Of a DNA stretch of 6,276 nt, positions 1 to 5,950 are shown in pieces. The translations under genes were made by a program, and so were the position numbers. The DNA is taken from assembly GCA_030826005.1 (NCBI GenBank), contig JAPJOW010000201.1, positions 1-6,276 of the forward strand, written 5' to 3'. Every line of letters begins with the position of its first letter. Position 1 is the first letter of the stretch. The stretch is from Aliterella sp. RAGGC_92 (lineage in GTDB: Bacteria; Cyanobacteriota; Cyanobacteriia; Cyanobacteriales; Chroococcidiopsidaceae). A model generated the notes under the pieces. The model saw only the letters and a list, made by a program, of their open reading frames with translations, was not told the DNA's origin and did no database searches.

Positions 1-43
1 AATAGAGCTTTATTCACGCTTGTATTAAGTACAGATAATAGTT

Positions 44-520
44 ATGGGTAAAACAATGCAAAAGTATATATTAACTACTATAAGCATCGCCCTGATTTCA
101 TTTGTCTGTGAAATAACTACAATTAAAAACGTTATTGCTCAAGAATATCCAGGCTGCTTTTTGATTACAAAAGACGGTACAGTAGTTGAGCTTAATAATT
201 TATGTACTCTAAGTAAAAAGCAAACAGCAGAACCTTTAGAGTTTAGCAATCTTGAATTTCAACCAGCTATAGCTGGTCTGAAATCTGCCGGAGTTCAAGG
301 AGCGGTTACTAATCGTTCTAATAAAGTGATAGTTCTTAAAAGAATATATTTTCAATTAGTAGCTAGTAATCGTGTTATTGCTGCTAGTGATATTCAAGTA
401 GAGACAGGTAATGGTTTGCAGCCAGGCGAATCAATTTCTTTTAATACAGGAATTAGTAATAACAAAATAGGCAAAATACCAGAAGATGGAGTTAAAGTAG
501 AAATAACTAGCTATGAGTGA
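44..520 (+). CDS. Small exported protein, FxLYD-like beta domain, function unknown
   Basis: 158 codons, ATG to TGA. Residues 5-32 look like a Sec signal peptide: a Lys-containing start (MQKYIL), a hydrophobic stretch (TTISIALISFVC) and a plausible cleavage after VIA-32, leaving a mature protein that begins QEYPGC. No lipobox is seen, so it is probably periplasmic or secreted rather than a lipoprotein. Cys38 and Cys54 flank a short hairpin-like segment (CFLITKDGTVVELNNLC), a pattern I know from small exported cyanobacterial proteins; they may form a disulphide. Residues about 84-136 (GAVTNRSNKVIVLKR, then LQPGESISFNTG) resemble the FxLYD / DUF3426-type beta-sandwich domain found in extracytoplasmic proteins. 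The start may instead be Met5 (position 56), which gives a more ordinary signal peptide; neither has a clear ribosome site. The gene is AT-rich and has no HIP1 copy. Role unknown. Confidence 0.8.
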   Translation: MGKTMQKYILTTISIALISFVCEITTIKNVIAQEYPGCFLITKDGTVVELNNLCTLSKKQTAEPLEFSNLEFQPAIAGLKSAGVQGAVTNRSNKVIVLKRIYFQLVASNRVIAASDIQVETGNGLQPGESISFNTGISNNKIGKIPEDGVKVEITSYE

Positions 521-580
521 AATGATTTTTTAAAGGCGATATTTTTTACTATATTATTTATAACCTAAGTAAATTATCCC

Positions 581-609
581 TTGGCTTAAAAGCATATTTA
601 CTATTTAAT
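581..609 (+). promoter_or_regulatory. Possible sigma70 promoter of the TPR gene
   Basis: TTGGCT (581-586), a 17-base spacer and TTTAAT (604-609) give a 4/6 and 5/6 match to the -35 and -10 consensus. The start point would lie near 616, about 55 bases before the TPR start codon. The surrounding 521-670 gap is AT-rich, so chance matches are likely. Nothing else in the gap is convincing apart from a weak inverted repeat at 568-574/596-602. Confidence 0.3.
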
Positions 610-670
610 TGTCGAGCAGTATTTGTACTAAACAATCATAATAATAACCTTACAAAAACTCAAAAAAGCT

Positions 671-1576
671 ATGGTTTCTTTGTCTTATCAAGCACTCAAA
701 ATAGGAATAGTAACTGCCTTGAGCGCAATAAATATTGTTACTTATTCAGAATCCGCATCCTCCCAAGCAGGTCATCATTCATCCCCTAGTAGCACAACTA
801 CACAAGATGAGCAGCCATCGCCAAGTAGAACAACTACACGAAACAATCCAATATTAAAAACTCCACCTCAAGGACAAGATGAAATAACTGAAGAAATTGA
901 ACATTTTGAAGTGCCAACACACACTCCTAAAGAACGTGAGGTTGAGCAATTGGTAAACCAAGGACTGGAAAAATTGACAAAGAAAAACTATCAAGGCGCA
1001 CTTGAAGACTTTAACAAAGTTCTGGTAATGAATTCCGAACACGAAACAACCTACCGCTTGCGGGGGGAGCTTCTGCGCCAAATGAAAGATTATAAAGCAG
1101 CAGTTAAAGATTACACCCAAGCGATAAAACTGAACCCCTCATACTGGTCTAATTACGTCAACCGAGGAGAAATATATGAGATTGTAGGCAACTATCATCA
1201 AGCAATGGGAGATTACGGTAAAGCAATTGAACTGTATCCTGAAGACGGTGTTGGCTACACTCATAGAGGTGTTGTCCAAGCTAGATTAGGAAACTATGAA
1301 GCAGCAATGAAGGACTTTAAAAACGCTATTGATTTTAATCCCGATCGCGCTGAAGCATATCTCAACCGAGGCAATCTTTATGTAAAGTTAGGCAATATTG
1401 AAAGATATAGGGGATATTCTCAAGAATCTATAATGCTATACGAAAAAGCGATCGCAGATTATCAACAAGCAGCAAAACTTTTTTCCGAGCAAGGATATGT
1501 AGCGCAATTGGCAGAAGTAACAAAACTCTCGCAAGCACTGAAGCAGCGCTTAGTCCCAACACGAGCAAGACAATAA
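671..1576 (+). CDS. Exported TPR-repeat protein
   Basis: 301 codons, ATG to TAA. Residues 1-32 form a likely Sec signal peptide (Lys10, a hydrophobic core IGIVTALSAINIV, cleavage around SASS-QAG). Residues 33-70 are a Ser/Thr/Pro/Gln-rich low-complexity linker with a 12-residue internal repeat (PSSTTT / PSRTTT). Five tetratricopeptide repeats follow at about 91-124, 125-158, 159-192, 193-226 and 227-270, each with the typical pattern (for example YRLRGELLRQMKDYKAAVKD ending in LNP). The fifth repeat is longer because extra residues lie between its helices (around 243-259, IERYRGYSQESIMLYEK). TPRs build a superhelical protein-binding scaffold, so this is probably a periplasmic or secreted adaptor; the partner cannot be told from sequence. 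No enzyme domain is present. No Shine-Dalgarno sequence precedes the start, and I chose it because it opens directly on the signal peptide. It converges on sbcC with a 43-base gap. Confidence 0.85.
   Translation: MVSLSYQALKIGIVTALSAINIVTYSESASSQAGHHSSPSSTTTQDEQPSPSRTTTRNNPILKTPPQGQDEITEEIEHFEVPTHTPKEREVEQLVNQGLEKLTKKNYQGALEDFNKVLVMNSEHETTYRLRGELLRQMKDYKAAVKDYTQAIKLNPSYWSNYVNRGEIYEIVGNYHQAMGDYGKAIELYPEDGVGYTHRGVVQARLGNYEAAMKDFKNAIDFNPDRAEAYLNRGNLYVKLGNIERYRGYSQESIMLYEKAIADYQQAAKLFSEQGYVAQLAEVTKLSQALKQRLVPTRARQ
785..839 (+). repeat. 36-bp tandem duplication inside the TPR gene linker
   Basis: Nineteen bases at 785-803 recur at 821-839 with 17 of 19 identical (core ACAACTACAC in both), a period of 36 bases or 12 codons. 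It encodes the repeated PSSTTT / PSRTTT motif of the disordered linker. The period keeps frame, so linker length could vary between strains without breaking the protein. Confidence 0.7.
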
Positions 1577-1619
1577 GAATTTTTTGTTAGAGAAAATAAA
1601 AATTAATTAAAGGTACTTG

Positions 1620-4600
1620 TTAGGTAGATAATCTCACTTGAGAACCAGTTTGAGCTTTAGATACTTCAATCCGAGCTTGGAAGGCTTCTTTAAAGTACGG
1701 CATATGAGTAACGGCTAGAATACAAGCAAAATCAGGCGCGATCGCATTTATCGCCGCAATTAAGCGATCGCATCCTTCCCGATCTTGCGTACCAAAGCCT
1801 TCATCGATAATCAACATTTGCAGCGATGCACCAGAGCGTTGAGCGAGGAGTTTGGCTAAAGCAAGGCGGATGGCAAAGTTGATTCTAAAAGCTTCGCCAC
1901 CAGAATAAGTCTCGTAAGCTCTCGTTCCCCGCGCGTCGGCAATTACAATATCTAATGTATCGATCAATTTAGCGGTTTTCTTGGCGGCTTTGCTACCTTT
2001 TCCGGCTTTTTGGGTAACAAATTGAACGTGCAGTTGGTTTGCACTTAGCCGCGCTAATAACTGATTGGTTTCTGCTTCTAATTGCGGCAATATATTCTCA
2101 ATCATCAACGCTTGAATGCCGTTTTTACCGAAAGCTTGGGCTAATTCTTGATAGACGCGGTGTTGTTGCTTGACGGCTTGCAATTGCTGTTGTTGTTGCT
2201 CGTATTGAGCTTGCAGGCTGTCTAGCTGCGCTGCTAATTGTTGCAACCCGCCCAGTTTGCTCAAGTGTTCGTCAAGTTCCCGCCGTCCTTGGGCTAATAG
2301 TTGTTCTAAAGCTTGAATTTCTCCGGTTGTGTTGGGCGAATTTGCTAATTGTTGGGTAAGGCTGTCTATTTGGGTAGCGATTAGTTGTTTTTCTGTCAGT
2401 CTTGATTCTATGGCTTTGGTTAATTCTTGAATGCGCTCTTGGAGTTCGGGATAGGCTTTGCGAGCAGAATTTAGCTCTTGAAAGCGCAATTGCCAAGCTT
2501 GAGAATTTCTCAACGCTAGGCGGAGGGCGTTGTGTTGTTCGGTGTTGTAACCTATTTCTTGAATCAAACTTTCTAAAGTGGCAATTTTTTTAGCAATAGG
2601 TGAATTAGTTGCTTGCTTGGCGATTTGGGCTTGCAAGTCGGCAATTTGTGCCTCTATTTCTGGCTTGCGGGCGGCGATTTGTGCTTGCCTTTTTTGCGCA
2701 TCTTTGATTTGCCCTTGACGAATTTCTGCCCAGCGCCACCGCTCGATTTCGCTCCTAGCTAGGGCGTGATCTTGTTCGTTGTAGTTGAGAAAGCTCAATT
2801 GTTCGTCTAATTGACGCAATTCTATTTGTTTGTCGGGGGCGTAATTACCTGTGGCTAAAGCTGTTTCTAACTGCTGTTTTTCTGCGGCTATTTGGCTTAA
2901 ACGCTCTTTTTCATCGACTGTTGCGGTCAATTGAGCGGCTAATTGTCCTCTTTGCTCTCTTAATGCGTCATAATCGGCTAATTGCTGGTTTAATTCTCGG
3001 TATTCTTGGCGCAATACTTGAATTTCTCGGTCAGAGGTTGCCATTTGCTCTTTACCCACCCACAATTGTTCTTGTACGTCTTGCTGTTGGGTTTGAGTTT
3101 TTTGGACTACCCGATTCCAATGATGTTCGTCTAACGGGCGATCGCATAACGGGCAACTAGCATTGGGGTTTTGCAACATTTGCATTTTTTGCTCTAATTC
3201 CCCAATTAGCTTCTCACAGTCGCTTTGATGGGCTAAGAGGCGCTCCATAAAGTGGCGGCGCTCTTGTCCTTTTTCTCGCACTCTTTCTAAGTACACTCGT
3301 TTTTTTTCTAACGCCTCAATCTGCTTGCCTATTTCTGTTACCGCTTGTTGCAGTTGGGGTTGACGTTGTTGTTTGCCGTTTAATTGTCTTTCTGAAGCTT
3401 GGAGTTCTTCGATTTTGGCACTTATTCGCGCTTGGACTCGCTCTAGTTGCATTTGCAGCGTTGTCCGTTGTTGCAGTAAGGGCGATACTTGCACTTGTAA
3501 GTTATCTAATTGCTGCAAGCGATTTTTGGCTTCCAATAGTTGGGCCAAGGCGCTTTGGACTTCTGAAGTTTTACTCAAAGTTTGGGAAATTTCTTGCTCT
3601 TGCTGCTGCAATGCTACCAATTGCCCTTCTATATGTTGCAATTTGCGCTGCAAATCGTTAATCTGCGCTGCTTTTTCCTGCTGCAACTGCTGCATTTCTA
3701 CGGTGGCGCGGGAATGGTGTTGAAATTTACTTGCTAACGTTTCTTCTGTCGCTTGTAAGCTTTGGTATTCTCTAAAACCAGAGGCGATCGCTTTTTCTTG
3801 CTTTAGTAGCTCTAAAACCCCTTCTAGCTGCGCTTCTACATTGATTCGATCTTGAGTTAAGCGATCGCTATCTTGACTCAAGTTAAGATGTTGTTGGCGC
3901 AGAAAGCCTAATTGTTGCTCCCAATTTTGCCTCTGGTGCTGTACTACTTGCAAGCTTTGCACTTTGACGTTGTTGTAAGCTTGTTGTTGTTGCAAGTGGT
4001 TGACTTTTTCTTCTAACTGAGTGCTTAAAGAAGCAACTTCTCCGCGCTGCTGCAATTGAGTCTGCATGGACTCCATAGTCCGCTCTACTTGCTCCGCTTG
4101 TCCTTTAAAAGAGCGCGATAAATCTTTGGCTCGATCTTCCAAGTCATCGTACTGATTGAGTTTCAGTAATTCTGCTAATATCTCTTTGCGCTCGTTGGGG
4201 CGCTTGAGCATAAATTCGTCGGCTCTACCTTGGCGCAAGTATGCTGAATTAATAAACGTGTCGTAGTCTATTTTGATATGAGTTAATATTTCTTGCTGAG
4301 TCGCGCGGACACCTTTGGCGGTTAGCGGTTTAAATCCGCTTGGAGTTTCAACTTGAAACTCCAAAGAGCTACTTTGTCCCCGGTAACGAGTGCGAATAAC
4401 TCGATAGGTATAGTTAAAACTTGTGAATGTAAAATTTACTCGGACTTCTTTAGCCCCAGTTTGAATTACATCATCTTCACTTGAAGCGCGACTTTCTCCC
4501 CAAACTGCCCAAGTTATCGCCTCCAATAAAGAAGACTTCCCCGCACCATTAGCACCGCAAATGCAAGCCGTATGCAGCCCGTTAAAGTCTAAAGTTGCAT

Positions 4601-4646
4601 CGTTATAGCTCAAAAAGTTTTTTAAAGTCAGTTGTACGGGAATCAT
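1620..4646 (-). CDS. sbcC: SbcC, ATPase subunit of the SbcCD (Mre11-Rad50 type) nuclease
   Basis: 1008 codons, ATG to TAA, the normal length for SbcC. With SbcD it forms an ATP-driven exo/endonuclease that opens DNA hairpins and processes blocked or double-strand ends in the cytoplasm. The N-terminal ATPase half has Walker A GANGAGKSS (31-39) and a Q-loop region near YLRQGRADEF (136-145). Two long Gln/Glu/Leu-rich coiled coils (about 170-490 and 510-830) flank the zinc hook CPLC (Cys498, Cys501), where two molecules join through one metal ion. The C-terminal half has the ABC signature YSGGE (914-918), Walker B LQMLIIDEG (Asp948, Glu949), D-loop GTQD (952-955) and switch His981 in AVTHMPYF. 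All key residues are present, so it should be active. The opening MIPVQLTLKNFLSY matches the family start, although no Shine-Dalgarno sequence precedes it. sbcD is not beside it; unlinked sbcC and sbcD are common in cyanobacteria as I recall. A palindrome upstream suggests possible LexA control. Confidence 0.96.
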   Translation of the reverse strand: MIPVQLTLKNFLSYNDATLDFNGLHTACICGANGAGKSSLLEAITWAVWGESRASSEDDVIQTGAKEVRVNFTFTSFNYTYRVIRTRYRGQSSSLEFQVETPSGFKPLTAKGVRATQQEILTHIKIDYDTFINSAYLRQGRADEFMLKRPNERKEILAELLKLNQYDDLEDRAKDLSRSFKGQAEQVERTMESMQTQLQQRGEVASLSTQLEEKVNHLQQQQAYNNVKVQSLQVVQHQRQNWEQQLGFLRQQHLNLSQDSDRLTQDRINVEAQLEGVLELLKQEKAIASGFREYQSLQATEETLASKFQHHSRATVEMQQLQQEKAAQINDLQRKLQHIEGQLVALQQQEQEISQTLSKTSEVQSALAQLLEAKNRLQQLDNLQVQVSPLLQQRTTLQMQLERVQARISAKIEELQASERQLNGKQQRQPQLQQAVTEIGKQIEALEKKRVYLERVREKGQERRHFMERLLAHQSDCEKLIGELEQKMQMLQNPNASCPLCDRPLDEHHWNRVVQKTQTQQQDVQEQLWVGKEQMATSDREIQVLRQEYRELNQQLADYDALREQRGQLAAQLTATVDEKERLSQIAAEKQQLETALATGNYAPDKQIELRQLDEQLSFLNYNEQDHALARSEIERWRWAEIRQGQIKDAQKRQAQIAARKPEIEAQIADLQAQIAKQATNSPIAKKIATLESLIQEIGYNTEQHNALRLALRNSQAWQLRFQELNSARKAYPELQERIQELTKAIESRLTEKQLIATQIDSLTQQLANSPNTTGEIQALEQLLAQGRRELDEHLSKLGGLQQLAAQLDSLQAQYEQQQQQLQAVKQQHRVYQELAQAFGKNGIQALMIENILPQLEAETNQLLARLSANQLHVQFVTQKAGKGSKAAKKTAKLIDTLDIVIADARGTRAYETYSGGEAFRINFAIRLALAKLLAQRSGASLQMLIIDEGFGTQDREGCDRLIAAINAIAPDFACILAVTHMPYFKEAFQARIEVSKAQTGSQVRLST

Positions 4647-4677
4647 CCAAGCTCAAACGCCATCTACCTTGGGTCAA

Positions 4678-4697
4678 AACAGTACATATGCACTGTT
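4678..4697. promoter_or_regulatory. 20-bp palindrome, LexA (SOS) box-like operator upstream of sbcC
   Basis: AACAGTACATATGCACTGTT is a near-perfect palindrome with nine of ten half-site positions symmetric. Its core AGTACATATGCACT (4681-4694) matches the published cyanobacterial LexA consensus RGTACNNNDGTWCB at 13 of 14 positions; the one mismatch is C for T at position 11. It lies 31-51 bases upstream of the sbcC start codon, where a repressor could block or hinder transcription. SbcC is a DNA-repair protein, so SOS control would make sense. LexA binding here is inference; in some cyanobacteria LexA controls other processes. Confidence 0.5.
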
Positions 4698-4724
4698 GCC
4701 TAGTCTATCTATTGAGAAACAAGG

Positions 4725-4754
4725 ATTCTAGCTACAGGGCGCTCAATTCAACAA
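4725..4754 (-). promoter_or_regulatory. sbcC: Possible sbcC promoter
   Basis: Read on the minus strand, TTGTTG (4754-4749), an 18-base spacer and TAGAAT (4730-4725) resemble a sigma70 promoter with a good -10 (5/6) but a weak -35 (3/6). Transcription would start near 4718, placing the LexA-like palindrome in the early transcribed region, about 20-40 bases downstream. An alternative -10, TATGTA (4688-4683), lies inside the palindrome. Confidence 0.25.
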
Positions 4755-4757
4755 TTC

Positions 4758-4786
4758 TTAACATTAAGGAGGCGATCGCCTATAAG
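4758..4786 (+). promoter_or_regulatory. Sigma70-type promoter reading into the 4801-4841 terminator
   Basis: TTAACA (4758-4763) and TATAAG (4781-4786) each match the -35 and -10 consensus at 5 of 6 positions with the ideal 17-base spacer. This is the best promoter match I found in the window. The start point would be near 4793, only a few bases before the terminator hairpin. The spacer is largely the palindrome AGGCGATCGCCT, which could be a protein-binding site or just a HIP1 copy. It could serve a tiny RNA or a long attenuated leader of the ABC gene. Confidence 0.45.
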
Positions 4787-4792
4787 TACGCA

Positions 4793-4841
4793 CAAAAAAA
4801 CTCTTGGGAGTCTTGCCGTGTTTCGACCCCAAGAGCTTTTT
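4793..4841 (+). ncRNA. Candidate very short RNA (promoter plus terminator hairpin)
   Basis: Predicted from the promoter at 4758-4786 and the terminator at 4801-4841: a transcript of roughly 50 nucleotides consisting of an A-rich 5' end, an 11-bp hairpin and a U tail. No known RNA family is recognised. It could instead be the 5' end of a leader that, on read-through, extends about 184 bases to the ABC ATPase start, so that the hairpin acts as an attenuator. Expression is unproven. Confidence 0.3.
4794..4841. terminator. Bidirectional intrinsic terminator
   Basis: CTCTTGGG (4801-4808) pairs with CCCAAGAG (4828-4835). The stem continues after a bulged A (4809) with GTC (4810-4812) to GAC (4825-4827), giving 11 bp around a 12-base loop. 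On the plus strand it is followed by C and five T (4837-4841). On the minus strand the stem is followed at once by seven T (complement of A4794-A4800), which is a stronger terminator. Both flanking genes point away from it, so neither uses it as a 3' terminator. Confidence 0.75.
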
Positions 4842-4905
4842 CGATTCTGTTCGCTCCTCACACAAGTTAAATATAGGTTGGATACCAAGGGCGGGGATCG
4901 GGGGG

Positions 4906-4944
4906 AGTGACACTTTAAGTATTGTCACTTAGGTGCAGCTAAGT
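4906..4944. promoter_or_regulatory. Two overlapping inverted repeats before the ABC ATPase gene
   Basis: AGTGACA (4906-4912) is inverted as TGTCACT (4923-4929). ACTTAG (4927-4932) is inverted as CTAAGT (4939-4944) around GTGCAG. The two share bases 4927-4929, so as RNA hairpins they would exclude each other; as DNA they could be adjoining operators. The second repeat covers the -35 to -16 zone relative to the TAGAAT at 4950-4955, a usual place for a repressor site. No regulator is identified. Confidence 0.4.
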
Positions 4945-4949
4945 CGCCC

Positions 4950-4955
4950 TAGAAT
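4950..4955 (+). promoter_or_regulatory. Possible -10 element of the ABC ATPase gene
   Basis: TAGAAT matches the -10 consensus at 5 of 6 positions and would start transcription near 4962, giving a 5' leader of about 15 bases. A TTGTCA (4922-4927) resembles a -35 box but is 22 bases away, too far for ordinary sigma70 spacing, so any promoter here would lack a proper -35 or need an activator. Confidence 0.3.
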
Positions 4956-4976
4956 AGAGGTTGTGCCGTTTAAATA

Positions 4977-5918
4977 ATGCTTTTGATGACCGATAACGCA
5001 ATTAGTACCGAAAATCTCCGCCGTAGTTTTGGTAAAGTCCAGGCGGTAGAAAATCTTTGTTTGCAAGTACCAAGGGGAATTGTCTTTGGTTTTTTGGGGG
5101 CTAATGGTTCGGGCAAAACTACCACAATTCGGCTGTTACTCGGACTATTAGAGCCAACGGGAGGACGGGCGGAAGTGTTGGGGTACGATACAAGATCGCA
5201 GGCTAATTCTATTCGTCGTCGGACTGGAGCATTGTTAGAGCATCCCGGCTTATACGAACGTCTGAGCGCGGCGGATAATTTAGAATTTTACGGCAGAGCT
5301 TGGCGAATGCCAACACAACAAAGGCGATCGCGCATTAAAGAATTATTAAATAATTTGGGCTTGTGGGAACGCCGTCATGAAAGCGTCGGAACTTGGAGTC
5401 GCGGTATGAAGCAGCGTTTAGCGGTGGCTAGAGCAATGCTACACCATCCGCCATTGATTTTTTTGGATGAACCTACCGCCGGGTTAGATCCAGTGGCGGC
5501 GGTGGCTTTACGCGAACAATTGCAAGAAATGGTAGAAAGGGAAGGAGTGACGGTATTTTTAACAACTCATAACTTAAGCGAGGCGGAAAAATTATGCCAG
5601 CTTCTCGGTGTAATTCGTCAAGGTAAATTAATTGCGGTAGGACATCCCAACGAGTTACGAGATAAAGCCAGCATTCCCCGCATTGAAGTTGTAGGAAGCG
5701 GGTTTACCCCTAAGTTGCAAAACTATTTAAAAACCCAACCAGGGGTAACGGAAGTACAAATAGCTGGGGAAGTTTTGACAATTAGTTTACATCAACCCAT
5801 CAGCGCTGCTCCTTTAGTAAATTTGTTAGTGCGAGAAGGAGTACAAATAGAAGAAGTCCGTAAAGGTAGCGCTAGTTTGGAAGAAGTATTTTTAAATTTA
5901 ATGGAAGGTGATAGTTAA
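4977..5918 (+). CDS. ABC transporter ATP-binding protein, CcmA/DrrA (ABC-2) type
   Basis: 313 codons, ATG to TAA. It would power an ABC-2-type exporter from the cytoplasmic face of the membrane. Residues about 8-225 are the nucleotide-binding domain: Walker A GANGSGKT (41-48), signature SRGMKQ (141-146), Walker B LIFLDE (160-165), D-loop GLDP (169-172) and switch His198 in TTHNLSEAE. The Q-loop position has Glu88 (ALLEHPGLYERLSAADNL) instead of Gln, which is common in this subfamily. Residues about 230-305 form the extra C-terminal domain of this group, ending in the typical SLEEVFLNLM. Substrate cannot be inferred; relatives export drugs, lipids, polysaccharides or Na+. A membrane permease usually follows, but none is in the window. 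The start may be Met4 (position 4986); neither start has a Shine-Dalgarno sequence nearby. Confidence 0.92.
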   Translation: MLLMTDNAISTENLRRSFGKVQAVENLCLQVPRGIVFGFLGANGSGKTTTIRLLLGLLEPTGGRAEVLGYDTRSQANSIRRRTGALLEHPGLYERLSAADNLEFYGRAWRMPTQQRRSRIKELLNNLGLWERRHESVGTWSRGMKQRLAVARAMLHHPPLIFLDEPTAGLDPVAAVALREQLQEMVEREGVTVFLTTHNLSEAEKLCQLLGVIRQGKLIAVGHPNELRDKASIPRIEVVGSGFTPKLQNYLKTQPGVTEVQIAGEVLTISLHQPISAAPLVNLLVREGVQIEEVRKGSASLEEVFLNLMEGDS

Positions 5919-5950
5919 AATCTTTGAAACAGGTAGTTTTTAAATAAAAA

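Larger units (their letters stand above)
4647..4976. other. 330-base gap between divergent sbcC and ABC ATPase genes
   Basis: No protein gene is supported here. From left to right it holds the LexA-like palindrome (4678-4697), a possible minus-strand promoter (4725-4754), a good plus-strand promoter (4758-4786) whose spacer contains the 12-bp palindrome AGGCGATCGCCT (4770-4781, with HIP1 inside), and a bidirectional intrinsic terminator (4801-4841). These are followed by a G-rich stretch (4889-4905: G3, G4 and G6 runs), two overlapping inverted repeats (4906-4944) and a -10-like TAGAAT (4950-4955). A terminator between divergent genes is unexpected and implies an extra transcript. Confidence 0.7.
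1448..5331. repeat. HIP1 octamers (GCGATCGC), eight scattered copies
   Basis: Perfect copies lie at 1448-1455, 1738-1745, 1764-1771, 3138-3145, 3784-3791, 3861-3868, 4772-4779 and 5324-5331. A random 6.3-kb sequence of even composition would hold about 0.1. This over-representation is a known hallmark of cyanobacterial genomes. Seven copies are in coding sequence; the 3138-3145 copy encodes part of the SbcC zinc hook. The 4772-4779 copy is intergenic and sits in the spacer of a predicted promoter. The interval given spans first to last copy and is not one element. Confidence 0.95.

Noticed and set aside
568..602. AGTAAAT / ATTTACT inverted repeat between the first two genes.
   Set aside because: It has only seven A-T-rich pairs across a loop of about 21 bases with no T tract; chance is likely in such AT-rich DNA.
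854..1120. Minus-strand open frame of 88 codons inside the TPR gene.
   Set aside because: It lies antisense to clear TPR coding sequence and is Phe/Cys-rich with no family resemblance.
1578..1604. AATTTTT / AAAAATT inverted repeat between the convergent TPR and sbcC genes.
   Set aside because: The stem is entirely A-T with a 13-base loop. It is too weak to call an intrinsic terminator, although it lies where one is expected.
2402..3723. Several open frames antisense to, or out of frame with, the coiled-coil part of sbcC.
   Set aside because: They are by-products of the biased Gln/Leu/Glu codons of the coiled coil, have no start signals, and give low-complexity Cys/Leu-rich translations.
4766..4772. 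AAGGAGG, a perfect Shine-Dalgarno sequence on the plus strand.
   Set aside because: No start codon lies at a usable distance (the next GTG is about 46 bases away), and the site overlaps a promoter spacer and HIP1.
4854..4864. GCTCCTCACAC resembles the conserved single-stranded motif of the cyanobacterial RNA Yfr1 (ACUCCUCACAC), 10 of 11 bases.
   Set aside because: Yfr1 has a terminator hairpin directly after the motif. Here the hairpin lies before it and no terminator follows, so a chance match is more likely.
4595..4870. Plus-strand open frame of 91 codons across the sbcC start and the gap.
   Set aside because: It overlaps the conserved N-terminus of sbcC antisense, runs through the terminator hairpin, and its translation looks like no protein family.
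4889..4905. G-runs (G3, G4, G6) as a possible G-quadruplex.
   Set aside because: Only three separated runs are present, so a canonical four-tract quadruplex needs the G6 run to be split with no loop. Weak on its own.
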